Below, one piece after another: positions 22,621-35,723 of a DNA stretch of 64,000 bases. Source of the stretch: Tetracentron sinense. Its lineage: Eukaryota > Streptophyta > Magnoliopsida > Trochodendrales > Trochodendraceae. The notes beneath the pieces were generated by a model, which was not told where the DNA came from, made no database searches, and worked only from the letters and a program-made list of their open reading frames with translations. Numbering within the stretch: the stretch's first letter is position 1; every line of letters begins with the position of its first letter. The DNA lies in contig CM026559.1 in assembly GCA_015143295.1 (NCBI GenBank), positions 23,264,826-23,328,825 on the forward strand. Reading direction: 5' to 3'. The position numbers and the translations under genes are program-made.

Positions 22621-23335
22621 TTTTCATAAAGTTCATGTCTTTCACCAATTTTGTAATAGTGTGGATTTGTCAAATAAGGTCTCTTAGTAAGGATTTGAAT
22701 TTTGCTCATTTAGCCTATAAAATCATTGCATGGAATTGACAATTCCAGTTCCAACCTTTTATTTTTTTATAGTACAATCCAAAAGACAGAATTGTAATCC
22801 ATGAACAAAATTGATAATTTAATTCATCAATTCCACAATCCAAACGCACCCTGGGGGTTTTTCAACAAAGAATTCAATGTTCTCACTTGTTCAAAGCCTT
22901 TGGAATCAAATTCATTGATTTCACCACGGTAGATACACTCTACTACTTACCATGTATTCTTCCTCTTAAGAAAACCATGATTAAAGTATATTCTTGGGTT
23001 GCTTGGATGTTGATTTTATACTTGGATGTAAACTACTACTATTAGGCACTCTATGTGTTTGGTTAAATGTCTCTAAGGGATTTTATGTTTAAGTATGCTC
23101 CTAAGTTCGCTATGAGATGTAAGTTATCACTAGTATTGAGTTCTATGCATATGATGCTATGTCTACAAGCTTTCCAAGTCCACATGATGCTCACAAGTAC
23201 TATATGCACTCTATGTTCACAAGTCTTGCCTGATTAGATGATTCTCACAAGAAAAGTGTTTTATCAAGTTCATAAGTTGAGATTTTGCTTCAAAAGAGTT
23301 TTTGTTCTAAGTTAAGGTTTCCAAGTATGGTTTTG

Positions 23336-24250
23336 CTAAAAGAGGGTTTTCTCAAAAGTGGATTTGCTCAAAGAATGATTTTCGGGATTCAAGGGCTTAG
23401 GCCTTGCTTGTAAAGTATCGCTTTGATTTCGACTCAAGGGACGCTTTGATTTCGACTCAAGGGCGTTTACCTCCTTGCTTGTAAAGTATCGCTTTGTTTT
23501 GAATTCAAGGGTGTTCTTAAGGGACCGCCTTACTTGTAAAGTATTGTTTCGTTTTGAACTCAAGGGAGTCTATCTCCTAGCTTGTAAAGTATCGATTTGT
23601 TATCGGTTTTTGTGAATCACTCTAAGTATCGGATTTGTTATGACTCAAAGTATATGGTTAGTGAAATGCCTAACGATAGGTGCCTTGAAAAGAATTGCTC
23701 ACATGCTATCTGTTTTATAAACTGCTCTACGTCATATGCTCATTCTTCTTTGCTTTTGCCTGTTTCGTTTTGATAAATGCATATGCTATCCTTGATGTTA
23801 TGTTATTTAGTAGTTTGTATACACTGAGTATCCCCCGCTCAGCCAAATTGTTGATTTCGGTAGGTTCTGTGGATGCACATGCTCCTGAGCCCTGGATAGA
23901 GAAGGAGTACTACAAGCCAGAGCCTGCCATGAATCATTACCAGGATGATGAAGCTCTAGATAGAAGGCCCTACCTAGACTATTCTTGAGTGATGTGAGGA
24001 AGAGGGTTGTGTATTTTGAAAGTAGGGAATGTCCACTTTAGACTTTACATTTTGTATAAACTGTTGGTTTAGACTTAGAATACAAATTCAGGTTTATGTA
24101 TAAAGAAATTTTCAGGTTCGCCTTCTAGTATGCCTTATATGCTCTTGCAGGTTGGTATGTTCGCCTTATGTGTCATGACCAGATGGTATAACACGGCGGT
24201 CTCGAGCCTAAAGTATCCTTAACTCCTAGGGGGTATTTTGGGTCGTGACA
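23336..24250 (+). mobile_element. 3' part of a degraded LTR
   Basis: Ends gtattttgggtcgtgaca at 24250, like the other LTRs here. It carries their downstream signature: ctgagtatcccccgctcagc, tcggtaggttctg, gccctggatagagaaggag and ccttctagtatgcctt. Four imperfect repeats of cttgtaaagtatcgctttg with ttcgactcaaggg lie at 23400-23600. The 5' boundary is not visible. Confidence 0.55.
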
Positions 24251-25909
24251 TTTAAACCTTAAAAAACTAAAGAGAATAAAAGGGGCTTATTACTATATTT
24301 TCTTTGTATCAACGAGAATAGGTGCTTACAGAAAGATTAGGTGCTACGGATTAGGTGCAGCGCTACTGAAGCTCAGTGAGATTAGGTGCTTAGACACCCA
24401 AGTTTCAATGGATTAACATGATCTCTAGCGGTAATAGATGATTGAGAACACAACCTTCTATGTATAACTTGTGGTGGGATTATGATATGCATATAATCTG
24501 GTGTGATAACATTGTCGCATGTAGTATAAAGCTTCTATAATTTATTACCTTCATAAAAGTGAATTAAAATTAGAATAATGGTACTCTGAATGTTAGATAA
24601 AAGAAATAAAGAAAACCAATTATTCTTCTCTTCTTGCTCTAGTACTATGAATGTTAGCCCAAAATATATTAAAGAAAATAAAGTATTCTTTTGGTACAAA
24701 GAAAACATATGCATTCATAAACCAAAATGGGGAAGACCTGTGTACATATGTAAGCCAAACAACTTTGAGATGACTATTGTCCTGACAAGTTAATGTGCCT
24801 TTAAAGTGTATGAACTGTGAACATAACGTATACATATATTATGAAGACTGCCTTAGTAACAATATTTGAGTAGTATGTCTTTAATATCAAATAGAAGATT
24901 AAATATTTCTATCACAGATCCATATCATCAAAAAATTGCGCTTAGCACCACTTGAGGATAAGAAAAAATCTAGGTTGGGATGAGCTGCCAACAAATCACC
25001 ATCTGCACCCTAATATATGGACTAAAGCTTCTACCATAAGTGAAGAATTACTCATTACTTCTAAAGTAGTGAATCCAACCACCATACCAGAAGGGTTTGT
25101 TACATAACAACCAGGTTGAGTTTTTGTCTTTTGCAAAAACTATAATCAAATCTATAATCAAACTCATATCATGTCAGACAAAAAGTAATGAGAGGCTAGA
25201 CATGCAATGACGCAAAAAAAAACATAGAATCATACATGACCTATTCAATTTTTTAAATACAATATTGTACATTACAACAAAATATAGATGATACCACCAA
25301 TGAAGAGTTGAAAGTGATTTGTTTTGTACCAAAAAATAACAAAGGTAATCCAAAAACAACCACCATTGGATCTTGTCAAATTGTTGGACTCTCAAATGAA
25401 TTTTTCCTTGCTAATTATTAAATGAAAGGATAAAATGAGTATAATAGAATACAACACAACCAAACTCTCCTAAAATTTAAGAAGTTGGACAACATAAAGG
25501 TGAACAAAATATGCATTCAGTTACTTAGATATTACATGGATTCACAAGAGACTATTGTTTGAATACTCCGTATTGGAAACTAGGCTGAAAAAAATTACAT
25601 AATTGATTAAGATATAGGGAAAAATGGAATGAAGTAATGTTTGATTTAATAGCAAATCTTCAATAGTTTAAACTGATCTTTGTATAATGTGTAATAATAT
25701 AGTTATCTATATCTACAATGTTTAAAATATTAAATGTTAACGTATGATATATTTTTTTATTTCTAATTTTGTAATTAAATGAATTAATCAGAAATATGTG
25801 AAAATAAGCCAACAAATACGTCAGATGAATCGAGCCAATCAATGATTGAAACATCTCACTTGACAAATGTCGATTGGGCTCATTGCACGACTATCTCAAT
25901 AGTTAAGAA
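24251..25909. other. No gene seen
   Basis: AT-rich, stop-dense in all frames. No repeat or domain recognised. Confidence 0.5.
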
Positions 25910-26700
25910 ACATGTCTGTTTTAACTCTTGTGGAAAACCAATGTGGAGGTTGAAATAACATATTGCAAGAATGTCTGGAGATTCCATAAAATGTCCTAAA
26001 GTTGATCAAAGTGTGGCTAAAGAGATGACAAAAATCCTTTCAAAGAAAAAGGATATGAAAATCGTCAAGATAAATAGAAAATGGAGGTGGAGAGAATTTG
26101 AGGATAAAAAGTGTATGGTGATAGTATTTAAATGAAGCAATTGTCAAGAACTTTTATATTATCAAATGGGTGGACCAACTAGTGTGAAAGATCTATCATT
26201 AACAATTTGGTATCATGTCCGAGAGGAATAATGTTTGTCAAATTGGTTGATGTCTCAAACATTGTGAAGAATGCATCCAGTCTTTTTAGTCTTGATGATA
26301 TCATGGAAGAATTTAAAGAAAAAAATTATTCAAGTAATAACTAACAATGTAGCAAATTATGTGGCTGTAGGAAAAATATTGATGTAAAAAAGACGCATCT
26401 CTTTTGGATTGTATATACTATCCATAATGTGGATCTCATTTCAAGGAAAATTGATAAATTAAAGAGTGTAATTGATTTGATTGTGGTCACTAAGAAAGCG
26501 GCTAAATTTATTTATGTTCATGTTCAAGTGTAAAGTCTGATGAGAACACTTACAAAGAGGAGAGAAATTTTGAGACCGGAAACGGCTAAATTTATTTAGA
26601 ATCATGTTCAAGTGTAAATTCTGATGAGAACACAAACAAAGGGGAGAGAAATTTTGAGACCGAGAGAAACATGAGCAAAAAATTGTATCATACAAGGAGT
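25910..26700 (+). pseudogene. hAT transposase relic (BED finger plus DUF659)
   Basis: In broken frames 25910-26090 resembles a plant BED zinc finger: NSCGKPM, a histidine before ARMSGDSIKCPKV. Then 26160-26460 follows the DUF659 order: a DGPTSVK-like segment, LSLTIWY, LVDVSNIVKNA, a IIQVITNN-ANYV core and a W-like segment before the first catalytic-domain block. Stops and frameshifts interrupt every block. It ends in a tandem duplication at 26499-26664. The hAT C-terminal dimerisation domain is absent. Confidence 0.55.
26499..26664 (+). repeat. 84-bp tandem duplication inside the hAT relic
   Basis: cggctaaatttattta begins at 26499 and again at 26583. Both copies continue with gttcaagtgtaaa and gagagaaattttgagacc. 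Confidence 0.8.
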
Positions 26701-28838
26701 CTTCTAGAGCATGTAAATGGTTATTTACTTTTTAGTTAATCTAATTTTTTGTTTTCTTATTTTTTTTCTTTGAATATGTTATTTTAAATTTCTTTTTCTT
26801 TTCAACACAACGAGCTAGGTTGAAAGTTATGAGGTTATATGAAGATTGGGTGAAGCCAAGATTTGCAAGTTTGGTGGAGGGGAACGAAATAAAATTGTTA
26901 TTTGTTGAACAATAACTTTTGGAGAAGACATGAGAAGATCCAAATATCAGTCACCTAATTTATTGAGTTATTGCTCCTAGTCGACAGCAATAAAGAATCA
27001 ACTATATATAGGTTTGATATATCTGGTCATTAATTAAAAAAATAAAAATTACCGAAGTCAATGGCAACGATGAGAAGTATAGTAAGTTTTGGAATGAAAG
27101 ATTACTGCCTTAATTAAGCGTGTTTCATTCTCAACTATCCACCATTTACTGCGACAATATCAGTGCCACATATAAGGCTCCCAATCGAATATTTCCTACA
27201 CAAGGATTGAAAACCTTCTTCTCCTAACTTGCACCCATCTTCCACTGAGAACATTGAATTGAGAAAGAGTTATACTCACTCTCAGCTACACCCCCTCCCT
27301 TCTCACACAATCTCTCTCTCCCCCTCTTTCACGTTCTCTTTCCCTAATGATTCTCAATCCTCAATATCTCTCCCATACTAGCTCTTTCTTTTTGCTCTCG
27401 ATTTTCTCTCATTGTCATCCTCTCTCTAGACAACCCCCTAAGTCTAAGGCACCCTTCATCACCCCTCTTAATAACTTTTGTCTCTCCCACTTACTCACTC
27501 TCACGATCTGCAACTCCCATCTCCATCTCTCTCTAATGATTAACAATCCTCCCATGTACCGGTATCTAGTGAGCAGCAACAGTAGCCATCATCCTCCATC
27601 TTCACGCAACACAACAAGGATTATTTTGGTTCACGGTTTTGGGGGGTGCTATTGAACTCGAATTTGTGAGGAGGTTTCAGAGGACCTCATCTCTCGATTA
27701 TTCCATGGTCTAGGCAGTGAGGGGAGAAGGATTGTCTGCAATAACCCACTCTCCAACTATTCATCTTCTTATCTAGTTCGGTCAACAAGAAAATGTGTAG
27801 CATCAACCCATTATACATCGACTATCCATCTACAACTTGGACCAACAACCACCCATCATCCACATAAGACCTCTATAGCAAGATACTAACTCCCATCTCT
27901 GTTCTCTTATATGAAAGCAACAGTGGCAGTACCCCCGACTCCTTCACGTAGCAGTGAGTTGCGCATCTCCATTAGCGCTTTCCGCCCCTTCTCTACGACA
28001 TCAGTGGTTGAGTTCCCCTCTTTTTTCTTTTCTTTTCTTCACCTTACTATTAGTTTGTTGATAATGCAGACTTATTTAAGTTAGTTTTTAATATTATTTT
28101 TAATCAGTTTTTATATTTGTAGAACAATTTTGATTAAATTAAAATTTGTTATACAATTTTTAATAAATTAATTTTTTAAAGCAAATTTTAAGTAGATTAA
28201 TTTTTTTTAATTAATCTTAGATTAGATTTTAGTTTAGTTTTAGGTAAGTTTAAATAGATTATATATATAATATTTTAGATTAGCCTTTGTTTAAATTTCA
28301 AGCTAATTTATTAGATGCTGATAGATGATGAACATATTCAAATTTTGAATTTTTTCAATAATAATAAGGTTAATACAATCTAATTTTAGGATATTTTTCT
28401 GAATGAGTAATTCTATGATAGATTCCCATTTTAGGTTAGTTTTCTAGTTATTATTATTATTATTATTATTTTTAGTTTAGTTTCTTTAATAGTTTTAAAA
28501 CTATTTTTTAGGGTTAGTCTTTAGCTTATTAAATTCTGTTTTAAAGTCAATTGTAGGACAATTAAATTTTTTTAGTTGATTTTTAAGATAGTTTGTAGGT
28601 TAATTTAAATCCGATTGTAAGATTATTTTAGGTTAGTTAAAATCTGATTTTAGGTTATTTAAATTCTGACTTTTAAGTTAGTTGTACGATTAAATTTTAT
28701 TCTTTTTTTAAAGTTAGTTTTAGGTTGCTAAATAATGTTTCTTTAGAACAATTTTTAGATAAAACTTATATTTATTCTAGGACAATCCCTAGTGAATTAA
28801 ATTAACTCTAGGATGTTAACCTAAGCTTTCATGACCAT
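26701..28838. other. Gene-free: CT-rich then T-rich degenerate repeats
   Basis: 27280-28030 is rich in CTCTC and CCACC strings with no credible protein. 28060-28800 is T-rich with many degenerate copies of ttttaggttagttt, apparently an old tandem array. Confidence 0.5.
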
Positions 28839-29012
28839 TGTAGAGACCCAAATCTTGCATGTCTTGTAATTCAAACAAATTAAATAAAGAGCTTGAAAAT
28901 TGTGTCAATGTATATGTTTCTTATGATTTCATGAATTATTAAGTCATAATGTGTATTTAAAAGGTTTAAATTAAGAAAGAATAAGAGAAAAGAAAAAAAA
29001 AGAAAAAAAAAT

Positions 29013-29165
29013 AGGCCAAGGCATTCGAAAGGAACCCCTAGCTGTTGAACGAGTTCGAACGGACTCAAGGCTGTTGGAACGGACACCAAAAATACGAAAA
29101 CAGTAGCTTCTCTGGTTGAGCGTTCGATAGGGCATTCGAACGGGCACTAAGGCCGTTTGAATGGA
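29013..29165 (+). repeat. GTTCGAAC palindrome cluster upstream of LTR TATA
   Basis: Variants include cattcgaaa, gagttcgaacgg (29051), gttggaacgg, gcgttcgatag, gcattcgaacggg (29132) and ccgtttgaatgg. The TATA box is about 75 bp downstream. Confidence 0.65.
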
Positions 29166-30910
29166 GCGTGTAGTAAAGGTTTTAAAACCTTCAAAAATCT
29201 GATTTTTCGAGACTTAAAAGTGGGTTTAAGTCTCCTAACCCTATAAATAGGTCATTACTTGTGGGATTAGGTTTTTCCAATAATTCTAAACCTAATTTTG
29301 AGATCGAAAGAGGAGAAACCTAAGACTGTAGACCAGTTTTGCTCGGAGAAGAAGAGGGAGACTTCGGTGATCCAAATCCGGGTCATTCACAAGCGATTAA
29401 TTAGGAAATGATTGTGAAAGGTACTATACACTATCTAACCTAACAATGGATCATAAGAATGATGTTGTTAAGATTTGAGTATGTATTTATATGTTCGAAA
29501 AACTTATCGATGTTAGGCTATTGCATGATCTTAAGAGAATTTTAATGATAAGATTTAGAATGGATTAATATGAATTATGCTACTGATTTTACGAATATAA
29601 TGAAGTAGTTAATCTAGAAATTGAAGTGTGATTCCTATATTGTTATGAATCTATGATTGATAATGGAAGAAGGAATTGGATTCCGGGGGTTTATGATGTG
29701 ATTACATATGGGGAAAGGGATTTATGTGAATTGTACTTGATGATGAAATTTGAGAATTTTAATTGAAAATATGATCTAATCGTGTTAATTGTTAAGTTGA
29801 TAATTATTGTAAATTACGTCCCATGTATGATAAAGTATTATGGTATGACTTTGCATAATATGTATATGTAATTAAGCATGTATTATTGGTTAAGCTTTAG
29901 AGAGGCGAATACTTAGAGGATGGTGCCAATAACCTAGATTCTTTACTATCATGCTCATTGAGCATTTTAGTGTGGCTTCGATGGCGAGGTATCGAAGTCT
30001 AAGGAATAACTTGGATAAAGGTTACTCCTGACACGGTCAAGCAAAAATTTGCACAAGTTCATAAGTTGTCAAGTCCCCGCAAGTTCGTTAGTCCACGAGT
30101 TGGAAGTCTGCACATGATTGATAGGACCCTGATAAGAATGGTGCATACCTGGTAATAATGGGATAACAAGTATGACGACATGTGGTGGTATGGACCTGTT
30201 ATGGTATAAGAATAATATAACAAACATGGTTACATGTGGTGGTAAGGACCTGGTATAACAAGCATGGTTACATGTAATGGCAAGGACCTGACATGTTTAC
30301 ATGCATGTGGTAAGGACCTAAAAAGACCTGACATGGACTGGTCTGTATCTGCACATGTATCACAAATCTACACGAGTTTGCAAGTCTGGATATGCTCTAT
30401 ATGGATATGTTTACATGCTTCTACACATGAATTATAAGTAATGGTACATATAATATGAACTGAGAATGCATGGTATTGTATATTGTTAGCTATGATTTTG
30501 TATACATTGAATTTTTATTTGCTCAATTGTACTTTTTATATCGGTAGGTTCGGGATTTGATATTTGCGCTCTAGAATCTTGGATTGAGGAAGAATACACA
30601 AAAGAACAAGAAGGTGATTATTAGAAAAAGAGGAGATCAACCTGTATTACTTTTATATTATTGGTTAGGGATTCTAGTTGTTGTTTCATATTTAAAGGGA
30701 TTGTAATAAGAGATTTGATTATATTGTTTAGGTTTTGTCTCAGTCATTATGATCACATGAGATGATCGAGTTCATTTATGTTAAGTTAGTCTTACAGTTT
30801 TGGAGTATTATTGATATTTTATTATTGGATTTTATATTGTAAGAAATTTTTAGGTTCATATTTAGTATGCCTTTAATATTTTATGGATAAAAAACTGTAC
30901 AGGAATGTCA

Positions 30911-33617
30911 TGTGAACACGGATTTCATCCTACCCACAGTTGATGGTTTAAGTTTAAGATTAAGAGTCGCCACTTATTTATTCAGAAGAGATAAGTCCTG
31001 GGCTATGTGGATAAGGTCTTAGTTTGCATTAGAATTCTAGGTAAGAGGTTCAGTTAAGTCTCAGGAAAGGTGTTAGGCACCTTGAGACCCCCATTTTGCA
31101 ATGGTTACCTACTTCCTAGGTATAACCCATGTTAAAAGATTGTTCGAATGCCTTGGTTTTTAGGCTATACTAATCCAAGAAGGGAAAAGTTAACTAGGGT
31201 CGAACTCGGGTAGGGTTGCTTATGTACTCACATGGGGTGAGATCAGACCGAGCGTAGTCCTGACACATGAGCTCATGTCAAGCCTAAGGGAGTGTGTGTG
31301 TGCACCAAGGCTGGCTAACGGTCTAGTCTGGTAGACTAGGGTTTGATTGACCGGGTTGGTCAAGTGCTTGGTTTAGCTAAGTTGGGCCCTGTAGGCCAAG
31401 GGTAAGCCTGGAGGCTTGGGATTGGGTCTAGAGGCTAGAGTTTGAACCTGGTAGGCTAAGGGTCTAGTTCAGTAGACTAAGGTTAGGTCCGATAGGCCAG
31501 TTTGGGCCCGGAGGCTAGTGTTTGGACCCGGAGGTCAGGAGTAAGCCCGGTAGGCTTAAGATTGGACCCGGTAGGCCAAGATTGGGCCAGAGGCCAAACG
31601 GGGTTTGACCGGAGTTAAGGGATGATCTAACCATGGTTAGGGTTGCCAATCATGGTTGGGAAGGTCCAAGGTATGTTTATGGCCCTTTACCACTGTTTTA
31701 CAATTTCAGGGATTTTTCCCAATTTTTCAAGGTTAAATGGGCTTTAACCATGGTTAAGAAAGGGGTTAACCATGATTAAGCTCATTTTTACCCTGGTTTA
31801 AGCATGATATAAAGTCCAGTTTGCTCATTTTCTATATTTTTCAATTATTTTAGATTTTTAAGGAATTTTCAGGATTTTTTCTCTGAGGTTAGATCATCTA
31901 ACCAAGGTTAAAATTTAATAGGGGTTGGGTTAACCCCTGGTTAAGGTTTGGGTAGGTCTGGAATGGGCCCAGGGAGCTTGGCAGGGCCTAGAATGGCCTC
32001 CTACCAGGCCTGGGCCCTTACAAGGCCTACTGTTTTACAGAATATGGAATGACGGTAATTATTCTACCGCTATTCTCTATTCTGTAGAGAAAGAGAATGA
32101 CGATAGACTATCTACTGCCATTGTCATTGTTCTTTAAACAGTGGCTTGGCTGGTTATGGGAAAGGTCAGGGGTGAACCTTAGGGGTCAAGGACCCTTAAG
32201 CATGGTCAGGTTAATTTGCCATGTGTCTTAGGCTTGTGGTGGGCCCTGGACTGGGCTCCAAGGTGGGCCCACAGTAGGCCTTATATCACTATAAATGCAA
32301 ATCAAGAATGACGGTAAAATAACTACCGCTATTCTCCACAGTATTCCTTTTTTGAGTTTTAACCATGGTTAAGCATGCATGGTCAACCTTGCAGGACCAG
32401 GTTGAGTCAAGAGAGATCTTAGGGATCCGTTTTGAGCCTTGGAATGGACCAGGGCTTGATCAAGTGGGGGCTACAGAGGTTGCAAGGGAGAACACTAGGA
32501 ATGGTGGTACTGTCTTTACTTTCATTCCTAGATTTTTCCAGAAATGGTTTTGGCCCCCTAGGGGCTACACTATAAGGGTTCCAGGGGATCCCTCATGGAT
32601 TGAAGGACCCCGGATGCCCTGAGGCTAGCTTGGCTACATGGGGGAGCTCTGTACCCGTGAGGGGGTTCCCCACACCTATGAAGAAGGTGAGGGAAGCCCC
32701 CTACTGTGGGTTTGTGTAAAACAACAAACAAAAGTCTCCTAGAAGGACCAGGGGCTCACAATGGAATGCCAAAAAATTCAAAAAAGAGGGGAGGGGCAGG
32801 GCCCTACTCTGCTGCTGCTGTCCTCGTCGAGGTGGTGGTGGACAGTGGTGATGGCTCACGGTGGCACTGTACCGATGCAAGGGGAGGAGCAGGGGTGCTC
32901 CCTGAGGCTACTGGATCTACTGGGGAGTGTTAGGACCTACGGGAAGCAGGGGGTTTCCTTTAGAATTGCACAGGGCTTCAGATGGGAGCTTTGGCCGTCC
33001 CTTTAGAAGGTTGTGGAGGGTGTGGCTTTAGGAGAGGGTTTGGGGACACCCTGGGTATTAGGACAGGGGTAGGTAGAGCTACAGGAGGAGTGGAGGCTGT
33101 CAGGGAGCGTACTTGGTGCGTAGGGGAGGCAGGTGAGCTGCTGGAACACGAAAATGGAGAATGGGGGTAGAATAACTACCGCTATTCTCAAACTAAGGCT
33201 TAAACAGAATGACGGTAGATGATCTACTGCCAATCTTAGATATTACCCAAACAGGGCCTGGCTTGTGCATGCATGCGGTACGAGGTTGGTTTTGGTTTGA
33301 ATTTTTGGGCCCCTTGGGCCCAACCTGAATGCTTAGGCCCTAGGGGCCTTGGACTTAAGGGTTTAAGCCCTAGGCTTATGGCTAGGCTAGGGTTAGGGTT
33401 TGACTAGGGTTAGGCCTAGGGTTTGACTGGGGTTAGGTCTTAGAGTTGACTATGGGTTTACCTAGGATTTGACTAGGGTTAGGTCCTAGAGTTGACTAAG
33501 GGTTTACCTAGTGTTAACTAGGGTTTAGCCTAGGGTTAAAGGGACTCAACTGGGGATAACCATGGTTAAAATATCTTAACCATGGTTAGGGAGGGGTGTA
33601 AAAATTGGGTGCTTACA
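30911..33617 (-). mobile_element. Solo LTR (Ty3-type, TGTAAGCACCC...TTCACA), nested
   Basis: On the minus strand it runs from TGTAAGCACCC (+ 33617) to TTCACA (+ 30911), 2707 bp. The perfect 5-bp duplication TGTCA lies at 30906-30910 and 33618-33622. It is the same family as the plus-strand LTR at 50881-56818; both share a ggtgttaggcacc / ggtgcctaacacc block and a gagtcgccac-like segment. It contains hairpin-forming repeats and G-rich ggacccggtagg units (31320-31610). Confidence 0.8.
32047..33237 (-). repeat. Five dispersed GACGGTAG/CTACCGC hairpins in the LTR
   Basis: Imperfect inverted repeats pairing gaatgacggtag with ctaccgctattc occur at 32047-32075, 32095-32128, 32306-32336, 33158-33189 and 33206-33237. 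Arm sequence is conserved while loops differ. Confidence 0.65.
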
Positions 33618-34079
33618 TGTCACAGGTCCAAAGTCTCATTATGACCAAGATGAGATTTTGGGGTGTTAATTACAATCATGCTCCATACCTACACGAGTTA
33701 AAATTACTTAAGGCATGCTATAAACACATCTGCATATCCTTTGACTATCATTATAGTATCTAGATTAGATGCGGACTTCTTTAACTCCATAGCACTAGCT
33801 AACAAACCTAATTTCTTTTTATTTTTTGTTCAATCCTCTTTTCAAAATCCTGACGAGAAACTCTCCGCTGGTCCTCATAATCTACTTCTAAATAAATTAC
33901 GATTCAGAGGTTGCGGAAACAACAAAATATCTAAATACTTATCTTAACTTCAATACAAAAAATATTAGAAAAATACATGCATGTACATCTTTTAATCTTA
34001 GTAACTTTTATTTTTAGTTTGTTTTATTTGTAATGACTTCTATTTTAGTTACCCCACCCAGACGGACCTATTACTTATA

Positions 34080-34091
34080 GCTCTGATACCG
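34080..34091 (-). promoter_or_regulatory. Primer-binding site for initiator tRNA-Met, minus strand
   Basis: On the minus strand CGGTATCAGAGC follows an LTR end ...TGTGACA (+ 34095) after three bases. It differs at one position from the usual TGGTATCAGAGC, so a minus-strand LTR element once had its 5' LTR to the right and its interior to the left. Confidence 0.6.
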
Positions 34092-34319
34092 ATTTGTCAC
34101 ATACCGAAATATAACCCAAATCCTAAGAAGATTTAATCAGGTCTCGAGGTGCAATGCAAAACTCTCATATGCCTAATTTGCTTTACAACATAGATAGTTT
34201 GAATTTGATAATATATACATATCATGTTGATTTGATTGTGATAATATAGATAAAAAAATATCAAAACACACAGGTGTCTGGAATATAAACAAAATAAAAT
34301 AAAACAAAACACATCAAAC

Positions 34320-35723
34320 TGTTGCCCAAGTATTGGACCCTAGAGAGGGGGGGGGGGGGGGGGGGGGGGGGGGGTGAATAGGGTCTAAGGCAATTTAAAA
34401 TTCTTTCTACTTCCTTAAGTGGAATTTCAAGTTAAACAAGTTAAAAGAAATAGAAATTTATGTAATTCTACTTAATTAATTCAAACAAGAAAGTAAAGAG
34501 AAGAATTAGAGAGATGCAAACACAAGTCGACACACGATGTTGTTCATGAGGTTTCGGCAACCCGCCTACGTCTCCGCCTCAAAATATACCAAATAGAGGA
34601 TTCACCATGATTTATATCCAATCGCACAGACTTCTTCATGGGTAAAGTCCAAACCTTTTATAATTCTCTTCTGGGTGAGAATCACACCTTGACAAAGCTT
34701 CCGGCTTCACGGATAAGACTCCCATGGAAATCTTGATTTCAACACACTTTGAATAACTGTTTACAATCTTGAAATGCTCATTGAACGAGCTGATTGATTA
34801 CAATTCAGATCCTCTATGAATCTCCCAAAGATAGGAGTTGAATAGCTCAAGAACTTGATTTTGAGATTTCTAGGGTAAACTCAATAGATTTGGAATTCCA
34901 AGTTTTGGAGTGATTGGAGTTCATCATTTCATTCATAATCCATTCATATTTATAACCCTTGGGAAAATATGGCTGTTGGAAGAACATTGGATTTCAAACT
35001 AGCCGTTTAAAATATAGTCGTTACAGGCATTTTTTCTGTTTACCGCAAGCATTTATTGACGAGTGCACAGATGCACTTCCTAGTTGTCGCCGAGTCAGAT
35101 GGAAAAAATAGAACAGTAGCTTCTACTACTTCACTCGTCGACGAGTATGAGTTACTCAAACCCACTCATCGACGAGTCCTCCGATTTTTCTCAGAAAACT
35201 CATCTGCTTAACCAAATTGATAGGTATGATTTCCAAGGTCTATTCTTTTTTCTTTAAGAAGATATTTATCATATTTTAGGTCTTTAGATCGATATTCAAT
35301 TGAGTCTTAAGGCACCTATGGTCAATCTAAGTAATTGAGCAATTCAACCGACCAAACTTTGAGGATTTCTTACATAAATCATAAGACTCTTAAAGTAAAA
35401 CAATTAAACCTTCTTCGAGTCTTCATTCTTTTAATCTTGATCTTGAATTGATTTCCTCTTTAGCTTCAAGATCCGACTTGGATTTTGGGCATGATCTTCA
35501 ATATGCTCAATTTGATCAAATTGCTTTCTTATAGCTTGATGGAGAATCTTTCTTGCTTGATTGTTATTTTCATCTTTTTGCCTTGGATGATGTGCTAATG
35601 TTCTTCATAAGTTGAATTACACTTAAACTCAATAGAACAATGAGTAACACAAATGTCATTCTATTATTGTGTTATCATCAAAGTCAAAGATGTTCTCTTA
35701 GGTCAAAAACCTAAAGGCTAACA
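34320..35723 (-). mobile_element. Copia-type solo LTR with perfect CAAAC duplication
   Basis: 1404 bp. On the minus strand TGTTAGCC...GGGCAACA. CAAAC lies at 34315-34319 and 35724-35728. It matches the LTR at 36775-38209 throughout. On the minus strand a TATA box (TATAAATA, + 34947-34955) has palindromes upstream, including the perfect ACTCGTCGACGAGT (35133-35146) and ACTCATCGACGAGT. Confidence 0.8.
34347..34374 (+). repeat. Homopolymer of 28 G
   Basis: An unbroken run of 28 G within the copia solo LTR. The sister LTR at 36775 has six G at the same place. Confidence 0.9.

Larger units (their letters stand above)
19605..22852. mobile_element. Inverted-repeat element (about 1 kb) split by a solo LTR
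   Basis: The left end reads GGTTGTGTTTGGATTTGTGG and the right end, inverted, reads AGGGTGCGTTTGGATTGTGG. Such G-rich GTTTGGAT ends are common in plant DNA-transposon derivatives. No matching target duplication is evident. Without the LTR at 19710-21913 the element is about 1.04 kb and mostly AT-rich. Confidence 0.45.
28839..33674 (+). mobile_element. Solo LTR (Ty3-type) with a nested solo LTR
   Basis: Begins TGTAGAGACCCAAATC and ends ttggggtgttaattaca. Flanks are accat (28834-28838) and atcat (33675-33679), a 4/5 target duplication. Without the nested copy it is about 2.1 kb. TATA ctataaatag lies at 29241-29250, with GTTCGAAC-type palindromes at 29013-29165. It shares the signature tcggtaggttcgggatttga (30541 on) with the LTR at 19710. 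Tandem variants of catggttacatgtggtgg lie at 30150-30320. Confidence 0.7.

Noticed and set aside
27347..27655. 102-codon frame in CT-rich sequence
   Set aside because: Low-complexity Ser/His/Pro translation without a domain or splice context.
32365..33233. Several short frames in the GC-richer part of a solo LTR
   Set aside because: They lie fully inside an LTR and overlap each other on both strands; no domain.
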